From NCBI GenBank assembly GCA_045612565.1, contig JAZKZG010000013.1, positions 1-13,689 on the forward strand: 13,689 bases of DNA, given 5' to 3'. This document shows, piece after piece, positions 1 through 9,157 of the stretch (position 1 is its first letter; each line of letters starts with the position of its first letter). The stretch comes from RGIG9041 sp045612565. Its GTDB lineage: Bacteria; Bacillota; Clostridia; Oscillospirales; QAKW01. A model generated the notes under the pieces. That model was not told the origin of the DNA. It searched no databases and was given only the letters and a program-made list of their open reading frames with translations. The position numbers and the translations under genes are program-made.

Positions 1-3000
1 CAAACACAGGTAAGTATGTTGCTGCTATGGGCGACAATTACTACTGGCTTGACTATGCAAGAACTGTAAAATCAACAGACATCATTCTTGCTGATGCACA
101 GGCAGGCACATCAGATGCTATAGTTAGTGCAGTTGCTCAGGATACAAAATCATTTATTATCACACTCGGTGACAGTCAGTCAACCGAAGGCATTCAGCTT
201 ACACACGGCGAAAACGCTGTTGCAAAATGGCTTGATGCTGACAAAAACGAGGTTTCTGTTATTACCAAAGCAGGTACATACTATGTTCGTGTTGTAAGCA
301 CAGTTAACGCAAATATCTATCAGGATTATACAGTAACTGTTCTTGCTGCTGCAGCTAAACCCTTTATGGAAGCATACAACGTAGATGGTAAAGGCGAAAT
401 TAAAAATACAGCACTTCTTGTTGATACAGGTATTAAAGATGCTGCGGGTACAGTAATCGAGCGCGTGTGGGACGGCAAAGTTTATAAATTTACAGTCGGC
501 ACAAACGCATTCGGTTCTATTGATGCAGCTTACTCGTTCATTGATGATGCACAACTTGCAAATCCGCAAATTATCGTTACAAACTATTCGGGTTCAATCA
601 TTGTCAAAAATATTGCAAATATTTATGCGCCTAACTGGAACACTGTTCCTATGAACGAAATGGGCGATATGTCCAAGGTCGGTGCAAATGCAAACGGTAT
701 TGATTGGACAGATAATAAAGAGTTTACCAAAAACGAAATTGCAATCGAAAACCTTATTTTTGATGGCGGATTTGTGTGCCAAAAAGATCAGTTCATTAAA
801 GTAGCAGGTTTTACGGTTACAGGTTATATTTCAACTGACGCTGAAGGGGGAACAATTAAGCGCAATCCCGGCGAAACAATTAATGTTGAACTTGTTAACT
901 TCAGAGCAAATTCGAGCAAATCTGTATTCGATTATCATTATACAGCGACATGGAACGCATCAGGAATCGAATATCTTGCTGAAAACGACTCGCTTATCGT
1001 AAAAAACCTTAAATATGATATGTGCGGCGGAAAATTTTGGTGCGGTGATGGAGGTACTCCCTCATATCTCGAGATTGATGGTCTTTATGTTGATTTCAGT
1101 AAACTGCCTCTAACTGCTAATACATTTTTGAAAAAATCCGGTGCTCACTCCAAAACAATTGTCAAAAACTCTAACATCAGAGGCACAACTCCGGGTGAAG
1201 GCAATATGGGTCTTATTGCATTTGGTTGGTCAGGTGCCGCATATAACTATAATTCGAAATACGGTTATAGATATGATCTGATAATTGATAACAATACCCT
1301 TACATACGAGACTTATAATAATCTCAAAGATAATGTGACAGGTGAGTACAAAAAGGATTATCGCCAGCTCTACTTTGAGGGTGACAGAATGACAAGTGTT
1401 TCTATCACCAATAACTATATGGATAGAAAAGGAAATACTGCTTATTGTGTTTATGCTTCTTCTACGAGTGACAACGGCGTTGGCAACGAACTTTCTTTTG
1501 TTTCCGAAGATCTTGTGTCAAAACCCACTGTGTTTGCAGGTAACAAGGTTGTAGGCTATGATATTTCGCAGGATTTTGCACGTGACGGAGTTGTAAATGC
1601 TTATGACAACTATTTTGCAAGTGAAATTAAAGAAGACGGTAATTATGAAGGAGTTGCCGGCGGAAAGCCTGAACATACCAATGGTTTTATTGACGAAGAA
1701 AGTTCATACTATCTTGACTATGATATGACTGTCAAATCAAATGAAACCGAAGAAACGGTTATTGATTTCACAGTAGGCAACAACATAACAGCAACATTGG
1801 ATAGAAAAACAGGTATCCTTGCCATCAGCGGCAGTGGCAAGATGAATTTTAATACCATATACGCAGATTATGCTATCTGTTACATACCCTGGTCAAAATA
1901 CAGCAAAGAAATTAAATGCGTAATTATAGAAGATGGTATAACATCAGTTGATAATGATGCATTTTATCATTGCTCTGATATGACAGAAATCTTTATTCCT
2001 TCAAGTGTTAAAAGTATTGGTGACTCTGCGTTTTATGGATGTGATTCACTTGACTTGGTTTTCTACAGTGGAACCCAAATACTGTGGCAGGACATTATTA
2101 TCGGCAAGGAAAACGAGCAGTTATCTCAAGCAACAATCAACTTTGGTCATACGCATAATTTGGGTGAATGGCAAATCGACTTTGAGCCTTCCTGTTCCAA
2201 AGAGGGTCAAAAGCACAGTACTTGTAGTGAATGCGGATATGTTGTTTATGAAACTATTGAAAAAATCGCCCATGATTATGAATCTAGGGTAATACAGCCT
2301 ACATATTTTGAACAAGGTTATACAGTTTACACCTGTTCTGTCTGTGGAGACGCTTACATCGGTAATTATGTAGTTCCCCTTACAAGAATTGATTTGTCAT
2401 CTGCAACGCTTGAATTGGAGTATACTTCTGCTTTTTATGAAGGAATTGCATTGACACCGAATGTAAACTTGACTTATAACGGCGAAACTTACGATTCTTC
2501 TAAAGAGTTAAAAATTACTTACTCAAATAACAATAAAGTGGGAATAGCCACTGTAACAGTTGAGGGTATTAACAAATTTACAGGAACAACAACACTTCAG
2601 TTTGCCATTTCTTATGAAGTAATACCCGAACAGATTGTTAACGTGACAGCCCTTGGCGAAATAGGAAAAATTTCGTTGTCCTGGGGCGAATCCAGCGAAG
2701 TTAATACTAATAAATATAATATTTACAGAAAAGCAGAAGGCGAAACTGAGTTTAAACTTATAAAAACCGTTAATGGCAGAAATGTTCTTTCATACGAGGA
2801 TAAGAATGTAGAAAAATCAAAGACTTATTCTTATTATGTAACAGGAATCGGCTTGTATGGTGCAGAGAGTGAGCCGTCAGGTGTTGTTACCGCTACAGCT
2901 ATGATTGATATGATAGCACCGACAGTATTAAAGATATCTCCCGCTGCAGCAAGTGTTATTTCGGGAAAAACAACATTGGCTGCAACTGCACTCGATAATG

Positions 3001-6000
3001 TTGGTGTTACAAAGGTTGCATATTTTTATAGTATTGATAACAGCGAAAACTGGGTGTCAATCGGCGAGGCAACTAATAGTGCATTTAGTATTGTCTTTGA
3101 CACATCTTTGTTAACTAGCAAATCTGTAAAAGTAAAAGCAGTGGCTTATGACGCAGAAGATAACGAGAGCTATCCTGTTACAATTGCATATTCATTAGAT
3201 AATGTCGGTCCCGAAAAAGTAACCGGACTTTCTGCAGTAACTCTGTCGTCTAAGATAACATTGTCATGGGCAGACGTAACTGCTAATGACGCGTCACACT
3301 TTATTTTACAGGTAAAATCGGCAGATGAATGGAAAACTGTTGCAAATGGGATTACAACTCTTGGTTATACCATTACAGATTTACATCCCGATACAGACTA
3401 TATTTATAGAGTTGCCTGTGTAGATACCCACGGAAATATCGGAACCTATTCCGATGAATTTACTGCAAGAACAGCGGTTGATGAAACGGCTCCTGTAATT
3501 ACAAGTCAAAGCCCCAATTCATCCCGCTATAACAACACAATCAGTTTTTCGGCAACAGCAAAAGATGATTGTGATATCCAAACAATCGACATTCAAGTTT
3601 CTACCGACCTTAACAGTTGGACAACAATAAGCACAAAGACTTATACTTCAAGAACATATAACCAGACTTATTATTATACAATAGATTTGAATCCATATGC
3701 GCAGGGAAGTATTTTTGTAAGGGCAATTGCTACTGACTTTTCAGGTAATGTCAGTGATATGGGTGAGTCTGCTCCGTATACAGAATATATTGTCGATAAA
3801 AAAGCGCCCGATGCTCCAAAAGGTGTTTCTGCCAATGGTAACGACGGATATATTACTGTTTCATGGACTATGGGTAGTGAGGGCGATTTAGGTAAATACT
3901 TTGTATATAAATCAACTTCGCTTGATGGTGATTATCAGTTGATTGCATCTAACTTATCCACACTTAACTATCATGACCGTAATGTCCAAACTGATAAAGA
4001 GTTTTATTATAAAGTAAAAGTTTCTGATACTTGCGGAAATATGAGTGAATATTCTGATGCAGTGTCAGCATCAATGGCTCATGATTCTAAAAACCCTGAA
4101 ATAACAAGCATCAGTTCTACATACCAGCAGAAAATCAGTAATAGTAATCACACAATTAATGTTGCAGCAAATGATAACAATAAACTCTCGAAAATTATTG
4201 TTGAATATTGCACATCGGCTAATACCGAATATATACCATTAACTATTACAGAGAATATCAATAACCATTACAAGAGTATACCTGTGACGTTGCCGATTGA
4301 AGGTTTGGGTGATGGTGATACTGTTCAAATACGTGCATATGCAATTGATATGGCGGGATTACGTTCAGAATATGCTATTAAAAAGTATACTCTTGATATA
4401 ACTCCGCCTATCGTCAAAGACTATACAGTATCAATAGACTCTTCAACAGTATATTTAAATTGGAAAGATAATAGCGAAAGCGATTTATCCGGATTTAAGG
4501 TTTACCGTTCTGTTGACGGAGTAAACTTCACCTTACTTGGCTCAAGAGGTGTAAGCAGCACAGGTTCATATGATTTTATCGATACAATTACAGCTAAAGA
4601 AAGCAGCACTTACGTTTATAAACTAGAGTCTGTTGACAGACTTGGAAATACAGCATCATGGCTAAAGCCTGTAGAGTATAACTATGTATATGTAAATCAG
4701 CCGCCTGTTGCAAATATGGACATACCCAGATATATAACTGTGGATGTTGAAGAACTTTTTGATGCCACCGGCTCTGTTGATGATATAGTAATTATGAACT
4801 ATTTATGGGATTTTGGCGATGGAACAACATCAACAGAAGCTAAACCTATTAAGAAATATGATGAGATTGGTACATATACAGTTAAACTGTCTGTAACAGA
4901 CAATGAAGGCGCAACATCAACAATAACAAAAGACATTGAAGTTAAAGAGCGTGAAATGCTCGGCACCTTAAATATTAAGGTAGTAGATGAAAATGGCAGA
5001 TCATTGTCACATGTTCCTGTTTATTTTGATCTTGGAAGTGATAATCAAAAAATTATAAATACCGATTCGTCTGGTATGGCAACATTACAATTATTAAGTG
5101 GTACACATACAGTGGGTATGTATGCACCAGGTTATTTGCCGGTTAAAAAAGATGTTGTTGTTCTTGCTAATTCGTCAAGAACAGTAACTCTTACAACTGT
5201 TGAAGAAGAACTTGTGACAGGCAATTTCGAGGTTACAGAAATGAGATTTGACGAAATTGTTGCTGCAGGTATTGATGTCTATAATCCGGCTAATCAGAAT
5301 GTTTATTCTGCTACCGTAAGAGTGACTTATGGTTCTACACCACCGCTTACAATTAATTATTATCGTAATGATGACAAGATTATTGATTATACCATAATTG
5401 ATGTTAACGGTAAACCTGTAACACATTATACAAACAGTAATGGCGAAAAGCGTAAGATTGCTGTTTCATACATACCAAACCGTGGCAGTGATGTTGTAGC
5501 TATAATTGATATACCTGCACAAGCATCATATCTTAAAGAGTTTTTTGATGTTAAACTTCATATTGTCAATAATGCTTCATCCGAATTTGAGTTAGAAAAG
5601 AATGAAGTTGTATTGAATGTACCTGAAGGTATGACTCTTATGGATTCAGTCAGCGGAGACTATTCGTCATCTAATACTGTTGAGATTGATTCAATCAAAG
5701 GCCAACAAACCAAAACTTTATCATGGGTACTTCGTGGTGATAAGGCTGGTGAATATGATTTAACTGCCGACTTTACAGGAACTCTTGCAGAGTTTGATGA
5801 GTTGGTAACCGCACGTTTTGAAACTGAAGAACCGATTAAGGTATATGGACTTGACGGCATTAAATTCAGAATTCTTGCCAGTGATGAAATTCATAATGAT
5901 ACTCTCTATTTCAATATTGAGTTGGAGAATGAGCGTGATATTGATATCAATATGCCCTCTATTGGATTGACCGAAAAAATCAAAAATGTAACAGAGTCGG

Positions 6001-9000
6001 TACTTCATAATAATGCTGATGGTGATTTCTTTACAGAGGCATGCATTCTTAATGCGTATATTCAAAATGAAAACGGACAAAAGCAATATCTGCTTGTGAC
6101 TTATGATTCTAATGGCAAAGCCACTACAAATATCAAAATATTAGCACCTGGTCAAAAGATTGTTTACGAATATGTAGCATATAATGCAACAAATTATAAG
6201 GGTGTTGCATATTTCAAAGAGGCTGCCGTTACAGAGTTTGAAGGCCTTTTAGAAAATATTGAAACAGGACCTTTCAAAAAAGAATTTTATAGTTTTAACG
6301 ATTATTCCGAAAAATTAGATATCATTCTTTCAGATTCAAATGCCGATGTTAGCACAGCTTTAAATCAAATTATTGATGAAAATAATTACTATTATATTGA
6401 TGAAGCAGATGGCTTTATAAAAGATTTATTAGAAGAACTTTATGAGTCTGCATCTTTGGTTTTGGGTGTAGAATTATCTTCTTTGACACAAGATGAACAA
6501 CGCGATTTGATCAAAAAAACAATAACAAAAATTCTTTCAGACAGCAGCGTTGTCGAATCTGTAGAAAAAAAGATCAGTGTTCATTATATGGAGACTGTGT
6601 CTTCTGTTATTTCTGATATAGAAGATAATTTGATGTCAGATTTCGCAGATGGAGAAGGCGATGAAGTGGAAATAGCATCTCTTATCAATGATTTGACATC
6701 GTCTGTGAAAGAGTTATCTGTTGTTTATCGTGAAAAAGGATATGATGAATTTTTAAATGAAGTGCTAAAGAAAATATCACTTCATGGTATCGGTGCCGGC
6801 GTTAAAATATACGATTATCTGGGACCATGTGATGAATATTTTTCTTTCTCAAATGCATTTGGAATTACTAAAGATGTTGTCAGCGGTCTTTTTAAAGCTT
6901 CTGCGGAAACTGACCGTGAAGCAGCATATTATGCCATCTTAAAAATGCAGTGCAGTGCTGAAATAACCAGTAAAGTGTTGGACGCATTAATTGATGCAAC
7001 AGAGGTAGATGCTCTTTATCGCTTAGAACAAGCTATTAAGCAAGGTTTAATTTCAACAACTTCTGGAATTACAGCTATTACCGGCTTGGAAAAAACCGAG
7101 CGTGAATTGATATATGTTGTTGCCAATGAAATGAAAAAAACACTGGAAGAAGATATGCTCGAACATAAAAAAGACTTGTTGTTCTATGGTAATCTCGGAC
7201 AACAGGTTGGTGAATTTGTATTTAAAACAGCAGTAAGTGCATTGTTGAAAAAAATGCTTGGTGCTACCCCGTATGGTTTAATAATGGCAGGATTTGCTAT
7301 TTTAGATTCTGTAACAGGTTGGGGTGATTATGTAAAACAAAATGATGAATTGCAGGTTTATAAAGCGTTTGCAAAATCATTTATCACATCATTTGGAGAA
7401 AGCACAAAAGAAAGAAATTCGGAAGCAGATTTTTATTCTATGCTTTATCTAAGAGCTATATGTGAAATGCATCTGTACGGTGAAAATACATTTTATGATT
7501 ACATAATGGGCTATGTAAACGGAAAATACGGTTTGATGGCCGGTGAATCAGCAGCAGTAAGCAAAATTAACAAAATCAAGAATACAAATTACGAAACGCT
7601 TGATGACTGGTGGGATGATGTTCAATATAACATTGTTCATTCAAGAGATCTTTTATTTAACGTAGAAGGTACACCTGACCTCGAAACACCAAAAGCACCT
7701 GTTGTTTCGCTTGATTATGAAAAACTTCAGACTGAACAGATATTTTCATCCGACTATGAGTACTGTTTTGCTGACGGTGTATGGATCAAGTGTAAAAACG
7801 AACCTATTACGTTTAAGGTAGGTGTTACACCGTCTGTTCTCAGGGTCAGAAAAGCAGCCAGCGACACAAACCTTGTAGGAGAGATAACAACAGTCAAAAT
7901 TTTTGCAAGAAAAGATCTGAGTAAACTGATTACTGCAAAATTTGACGGAGTAAACTATTTGTTTGATAATTTATCATCGCAATATAACTATCAGGTTGTG
8001 TTTACAAATGATCCTGATGAACAAATCGATTGGTCACAGGCATATATAATATCCGGCAGTGATTTGACTGTTACACTCAGCGGTGTTAACAAATATTCAA
8101 ATGCTATAATCCGCAGTTGTCAGAATGAAACTCTCAATGAAACAACATCTAATCCTTTGGTTCTTACTGTGATAAACAAGAAACCGCTTGATTTAGTTAT
8201 CGAGGGTAGCGGAACTGTGTCACAAACATCAGAATCGGGTTTATATTTCAACGGTGAGTCAATTGATTTGATTGCAACCGCTAAAAAAGGATGCGACTTT
8301 ATCGGCTGGTATGTTGATGATGTTTGTGTAAGTACAGATTCACACTATATCCTGGAAATGACTGATAACCTTAAAGTTGTTGCCAAGTTTACAGGTGTTA
8401 AGATTACGGGAATTTCTATTGAGAAAATGCCGTCTAAACTCAATTACTATGAGGGCGAAGATCTTGATCTGAACGGATTAAAACTTCTGGTAACATATTC
8501 TGATGATACAACAGCATATACCGATCAGTTTACGGCACATCTGAGCAGTAACACAGTCGGTAAATCTACAGTAGTAATCAGTTATGGCGGATATTCAACA
8601 AGCTATGATATAACAATAAGCCATAATGAGAGTGATTGGATAACTACTATTGATGCAACAGTATTCAATGATGGATTAAAGGTTAAACGTTGCTCTGTAT
8701 GTCAAAAGGTTATTGAATCCGAGGTTATACCGATGCATGTTGATGAGTCGGGAATAATTGTCGATACCAATGATAATCTTATCTATAATATTCCTGAGCG
8801 ATTGTTCAGTTCAGACTCTATTATTGCTCACTATGGAAATTTAGGTTGTGACGTTAAGATATTGGATTCACAATCTTCTGAATCACCTTTTGTTATGACC
8901 GGCGGATTTGTTATGTATGCCGGAACAAAGTATTCCACAATAATATCTGGCGATACAACCGGTGACGGTGAAATAGACATTTTTGACATTTTAAGTATGC

Positions 9001-9146
9001 TGGATCATATAAGCGGCAGTTATGAATTAGAGGGTGTCTATAAAAAAGCCGGATTGATTGTAAACCAAGAAGAAATAGATATTTTTGATGCACTTGCTGT
9101 TCTGGATAACGTAAACGGTAATGTGAGCATTAACCAATATAGTTAG
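1..9146 (+). CDS. Giant modular secreted surface protein with C-terminal dockerin (5' partial)
   Basis: Open reading frame in frame 3 running in from the left edge (first whole codon at 3) to TAG at 9144-9146. The true start and signal peptide lie outside; ATG 27 has no convincing ribosome site and falls inside a domain. Residues counted from ATG 27: beta-helix-like region about 145-560; BspA-type LRR 585-705; CxxC ribbon module 708-783 (C723, C733, C736, C770, C773); Ig-like 784-863; alternating FN3 and Ig-like modules about 867-1550; PKD 1558-1640 with W-D-F-G-D-G; carboxypeptidase-regulatory-like 1645-1724; further beta domains to about 2080; mostly helical block 2089-2550; beta region; InlB-type repeat 2721-2790; Big_3-type Ig 2792-2866; partial ribbon (C2889, C2892); pre-dockerin module 2905-2972; dockerin 2975-3031. 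No catalytic domain is recognised in view; an enzyme could lie upstream. There is no LPXTG or SLH anchor, so attachment probably depends on the dockerin. Adhesion or polysaccharide binding is inference. Confidence 0.9.
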   Translation, partial: NTGKYVAAMGDNYYWLDYARTVKSTDIILADAQAGTSDAIVSAVAQDTKSFIITLGDSQSTEGIQLTHGENAVAKWLDADKNEVSVITKAGTYYVRVVSTVNANIYQDYTVTVLAAAAKPFMEAYNVDGKGEIKNTALLVDTGIKDAAGTVIERVWDGKVYKFTVGTNAFGSIDAAYSFIDDAQLANPQIIVTNYSGSIIVKNIANIYAPNWNTVPMNEMGDMSKVGANANGIDWTDNKEFTKNEIAIENLIFDGGFVCQKDQFIKVAGFTVTGYISTDAEGGTIKRNPGETINVELVNFRANSSKSVFDYHYTATWNASGIEYLAENDSLIVKNLKYDMCGGKFWCGDGGTPSYLEIDGLYVDFSKLPLTANTFLKKSGAHSKTIVKNSNIRGTTPGEGNMGLIAFGWSGAAYNYNSKYGYRYDLIIDNNTLTYETYNNLKDNVTGEYKKDYRQLYFEGDRMTSVSITNNYMDRKGNTAYCVYASSTSDNGVGNELSFVSEDLVSKPTVFAGNKVVGYDISQDFARDGVVNAYDNYFASEIKEDGNYEGVAGGKPEHTNGFIDEESSYYLDYDMTVKSNETEETVIDFTVGNNITATLDRKTGILAISGSGKMNFNTIYADYAICYIPWSKYSKEIKCVIIEDGITSVDNDAFYHCSDMTEIFIPSSVKSIGDSAFYGCDSLDLVFYSGTQILWQDIIIGKENEQLSQATINFGHTHNLGEWQIDFEPSCSKEGQKHSTCSECGYVVYETIEKIAHDYESRVIQPTYFEQGYTVYTCSVCGDAYIGNYVVPLTRIDLSSATLELEYTSAFYEGIALTPNVNLTYNGETYDSSKELKITYSNNNKVGIATVTVEGINKFTGTTTLQFAISYEVIPEQIVNVTALGEIGKISLSWGESSEVNTNKYNIYRKAEGETEFKLIKTVNGRNVLSYEDKNVEKSKTYSYYVTGIGLYGAESEPSGVVTATAMIDMIAPTVLKISPAAASVISGKTTLAATALDNVGVTKVAYFYSIDNSENWVSIGEATNSAFSIVFDTSLLTSKSVKVKAVAYDAEDNESYPVTIAYSLDNVGPEKVTGLSAVTLSSKITLSWADVTANDASHFILQVKSADEWKTVANGITTLGYTITDLHPDTDYIYRVACVDTHGNIGTYSDEFTARTAVDETAPVITSQSPNSSRYNNTISFSATAKDDCDIQTIDIQVSTDLNSWTTISTKTYTSRTYNQTYYYTIDLNPYAQGSIFVRAIATDFSGNVSDMGESAPYTEYIVDKKAPDAPKGVSANGNDGYITVSWTMGSEGDLGKYFVYKSTSLDGDYQLIASNLSTLNYHDRNVQTDKEFYYKVKVSDTCGNMSEYSDAVSASMAHDSKNPEITSISSTYQQKISNSNHTINVAANDNNKLSKIIVEYCTSANTEYIPLTITENINNHYKSIPVTLPIEGLGDGDTVQIRAYAIDMAGLRSEYAIKKYTLDITPPIVKDYTVSIDSSTVYLNWKDNSESDLSGFKVYRSVDGVNFTLLGSRGVSSTGSYDFIDTITAKESSTYVYKLESVDRLGNTASWLKPVEYNYVYVNQPPVANMDIPRYITVDVEELFDATGSVDDIVIMNYLWDFGDGTTSTEAKPIKKYDEIGTYTVKLSVTDNEGATSTITKDIEVKEREMLGTLNIKVVDENGRSLSHVPVYFDLGSDNQKIINTDSSGMATLQLLSGTHTVGMYAPGYLPVKKDVVVLANSSRTVTLTTVEEELVTGNFEVTEMRFDEIVAAGIDVYNPANQNVYSATVRVTYGSTPPLTINYYRNDDKIIDYTIIDVNGKPVTHYTNSNGEKRKIAVSYIPNRGSDVVAIIDIPAQASYLKEFFDVKLHIVNNASSEFELEKNEVVLNVPEGMTLMDSVSGDYSSSNTVEIDSIKGQQTKTLSWVLRGDKAGEYDLTADFTGTLAEFDELVTARFETEEPIKVYGLDGIKFRILASDEIHNDTLYFNIELENERDIDINMPSIGLTEKIKNVTESVLHNNADGDFFTEACILNAYIQNENGQKQYLLVTYDSNGKATTNIKILAPGQKIVYEYVAYNATNYKGVAYFKEAAVTEFEGLLENIETGPFKKEFYSFNDYSEKLDIILSDSNADVSTALNQIIDENNYYYIDEADGFIKDLLEELYESASLVLGVELSSLTQDEQRDLIKKTITKILSDSSVVESVEKKISVHYMETVSSVISDIEDNLMSDFADGEGDEVEIASLINDLTSSVKELSVVYREKGYDEFLNEVLKKISLHGIGAGVKIYDYLGPCDEYFSFSNAFGITKDVVSGLFKASAETDREAAYYAILKMQCSAEITSKVLDALIDATEVDALYRLEQAIKQGLISTTSGITAITGLEKTERELIYVVANEMKKTLEEDMLEHKKDLLFYGNLGQQVGEFVFKTAVSALLKKMLGATPYGLIMAGFAILDSVTGWGDYVKQNDELQVYKAFAKSFITSFGESTKERNSEADFYSMLYLRAICEMHLYGENTFYDYIMGYVNGKYGLMAGESAAVSKINKIKNTNYETLDDWWDDVQYNIVHSRDLLFNVEGTPDLETPKAPVVSLDYEKLQTEQIFSSDYEYCFADGVWIKCKNEPITFKVGVTPSVLRVRKAASDTNLVGEITTVKIFARKDLSKLITAKFDGVNYLFDNLSSQYNYQVVFTNDPDEQIDWSQAYIISGSDLTVTLSGVNKYSNAIIRSCQNETLNETTSNPLVLTVINKKPLDLVIEGSGTVSQTSESGLYFNGESIDLIATAKKGCDFIGWYVDDVCVSTDSHYILEMTDNLKVVAKFTGVKITGISIEKMPSKLNYYEGEDLDLNGLKLLVTYSDDTTAYTDQFTAHLSSNTVGKSTVVISYGGYSTSYDITISHNESDWITTIDATVFNDGLKVKRCSVCQKVIESEVIPMHVDESGIIVDTNDNLIYNIPERLFSSDSIIAHYGNLGCDVKILDSQSSESPFVMTGGFVMYAGTKYSTIISGDTTGDGEIDIFDILSMLDHISGSYELEGVYKKAGLIVNQEEIDIFDALAVLDNVNGNVSINQYS
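2625..4676 (+). repeat. Alternating FN3 / Ig-like module array inside the giant gene
   Basis: About 680 codons encode FN3-like modules near residues 867-957, 1062-1149, 1261-1350 and 1460-1550. They are recognisable by the recurring pattern of a L-S-W or V-S-W strand, a Y/V-Y-R/K strand and an ending like Y-x-Y-x-V-x-x-x-D-x-x-G-N. Between them sit three Ig-like modules (963-1056, 1154-1254, 1356-1454). Each of these opens with a short A-P or N-P-E turn and carries a strand ending A-x-D or A-x-A-x-D. The unit is therefore roughly an FN3+Ig pair of about 200 residues repeated three times plus a fourth FN3. Such arrays usually act as extended spacers in secreted Firmicutes proteins. Confidence 0.7.
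8739..9119 (+). other. Type I dockerin domain with its preceding beta module
   Basis: Residues 2905-2972 of the giant protein resemble the small beta module that often precedes a dockerin in gut Clostridia, leading directly into the dockerin at 2975-3031. The first calcium loop is intact: D2976, T2978, D2980, G2981, I2983, D2984 and D2987 match the dockerin EF-hand-like pattern. The second repeat keeps I-D-I-F-D (3017-3021), but loop positions 1, 3 and 5 are L3010, V3012 and Q3014, so it probably binds calcium poorly or not at all. The I-F pair at loop positions 10-11 is the same in both repeats, which preserves the two-fold symmetry typical of dockerin recognition residues. Confidence 0.85.
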
Positions 9147-9150
9147 GAGA
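9145..9150 (+). promoter_or_regulatory. Ribosome binding site deciding the start of the cohesin-like gene
   Basis: AGGAGA overlaps the TAG stop of the giant gene and lies 7 bases before ATG 9158. The in-frame TTG at 9152 is only 1 base from this site and so is not the start. Confidence 0.85.
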
Positions 9151-9157
9151 ATTGAAA

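Noticed and set aside
27..35. ATG 27 as the start of the giant gene
   Set aside because: No signal peptide follows, the ribosome site is poor, the frame is open to base 1 and the upstream codons fit the same domain.
180..569. Minus-strand cysteine-rich open frame inside the giant gene
   Set aside because: The Cys richness comes from the complement of frequent GCA (Ala) and ACA (Thr) codons; no ribosome site.
5175..6086. Minus-strand open frames in the middle of the giant gene
   Set aside because: Composition typical of antisense of a real gene, with no start signals or recognisable domains.
9152..9157. TTG 9152 as the start of the cohesin-like gene
   Set aside because: It is 1 base from the AGGAGA site; ATG 9158 has proper spacing.
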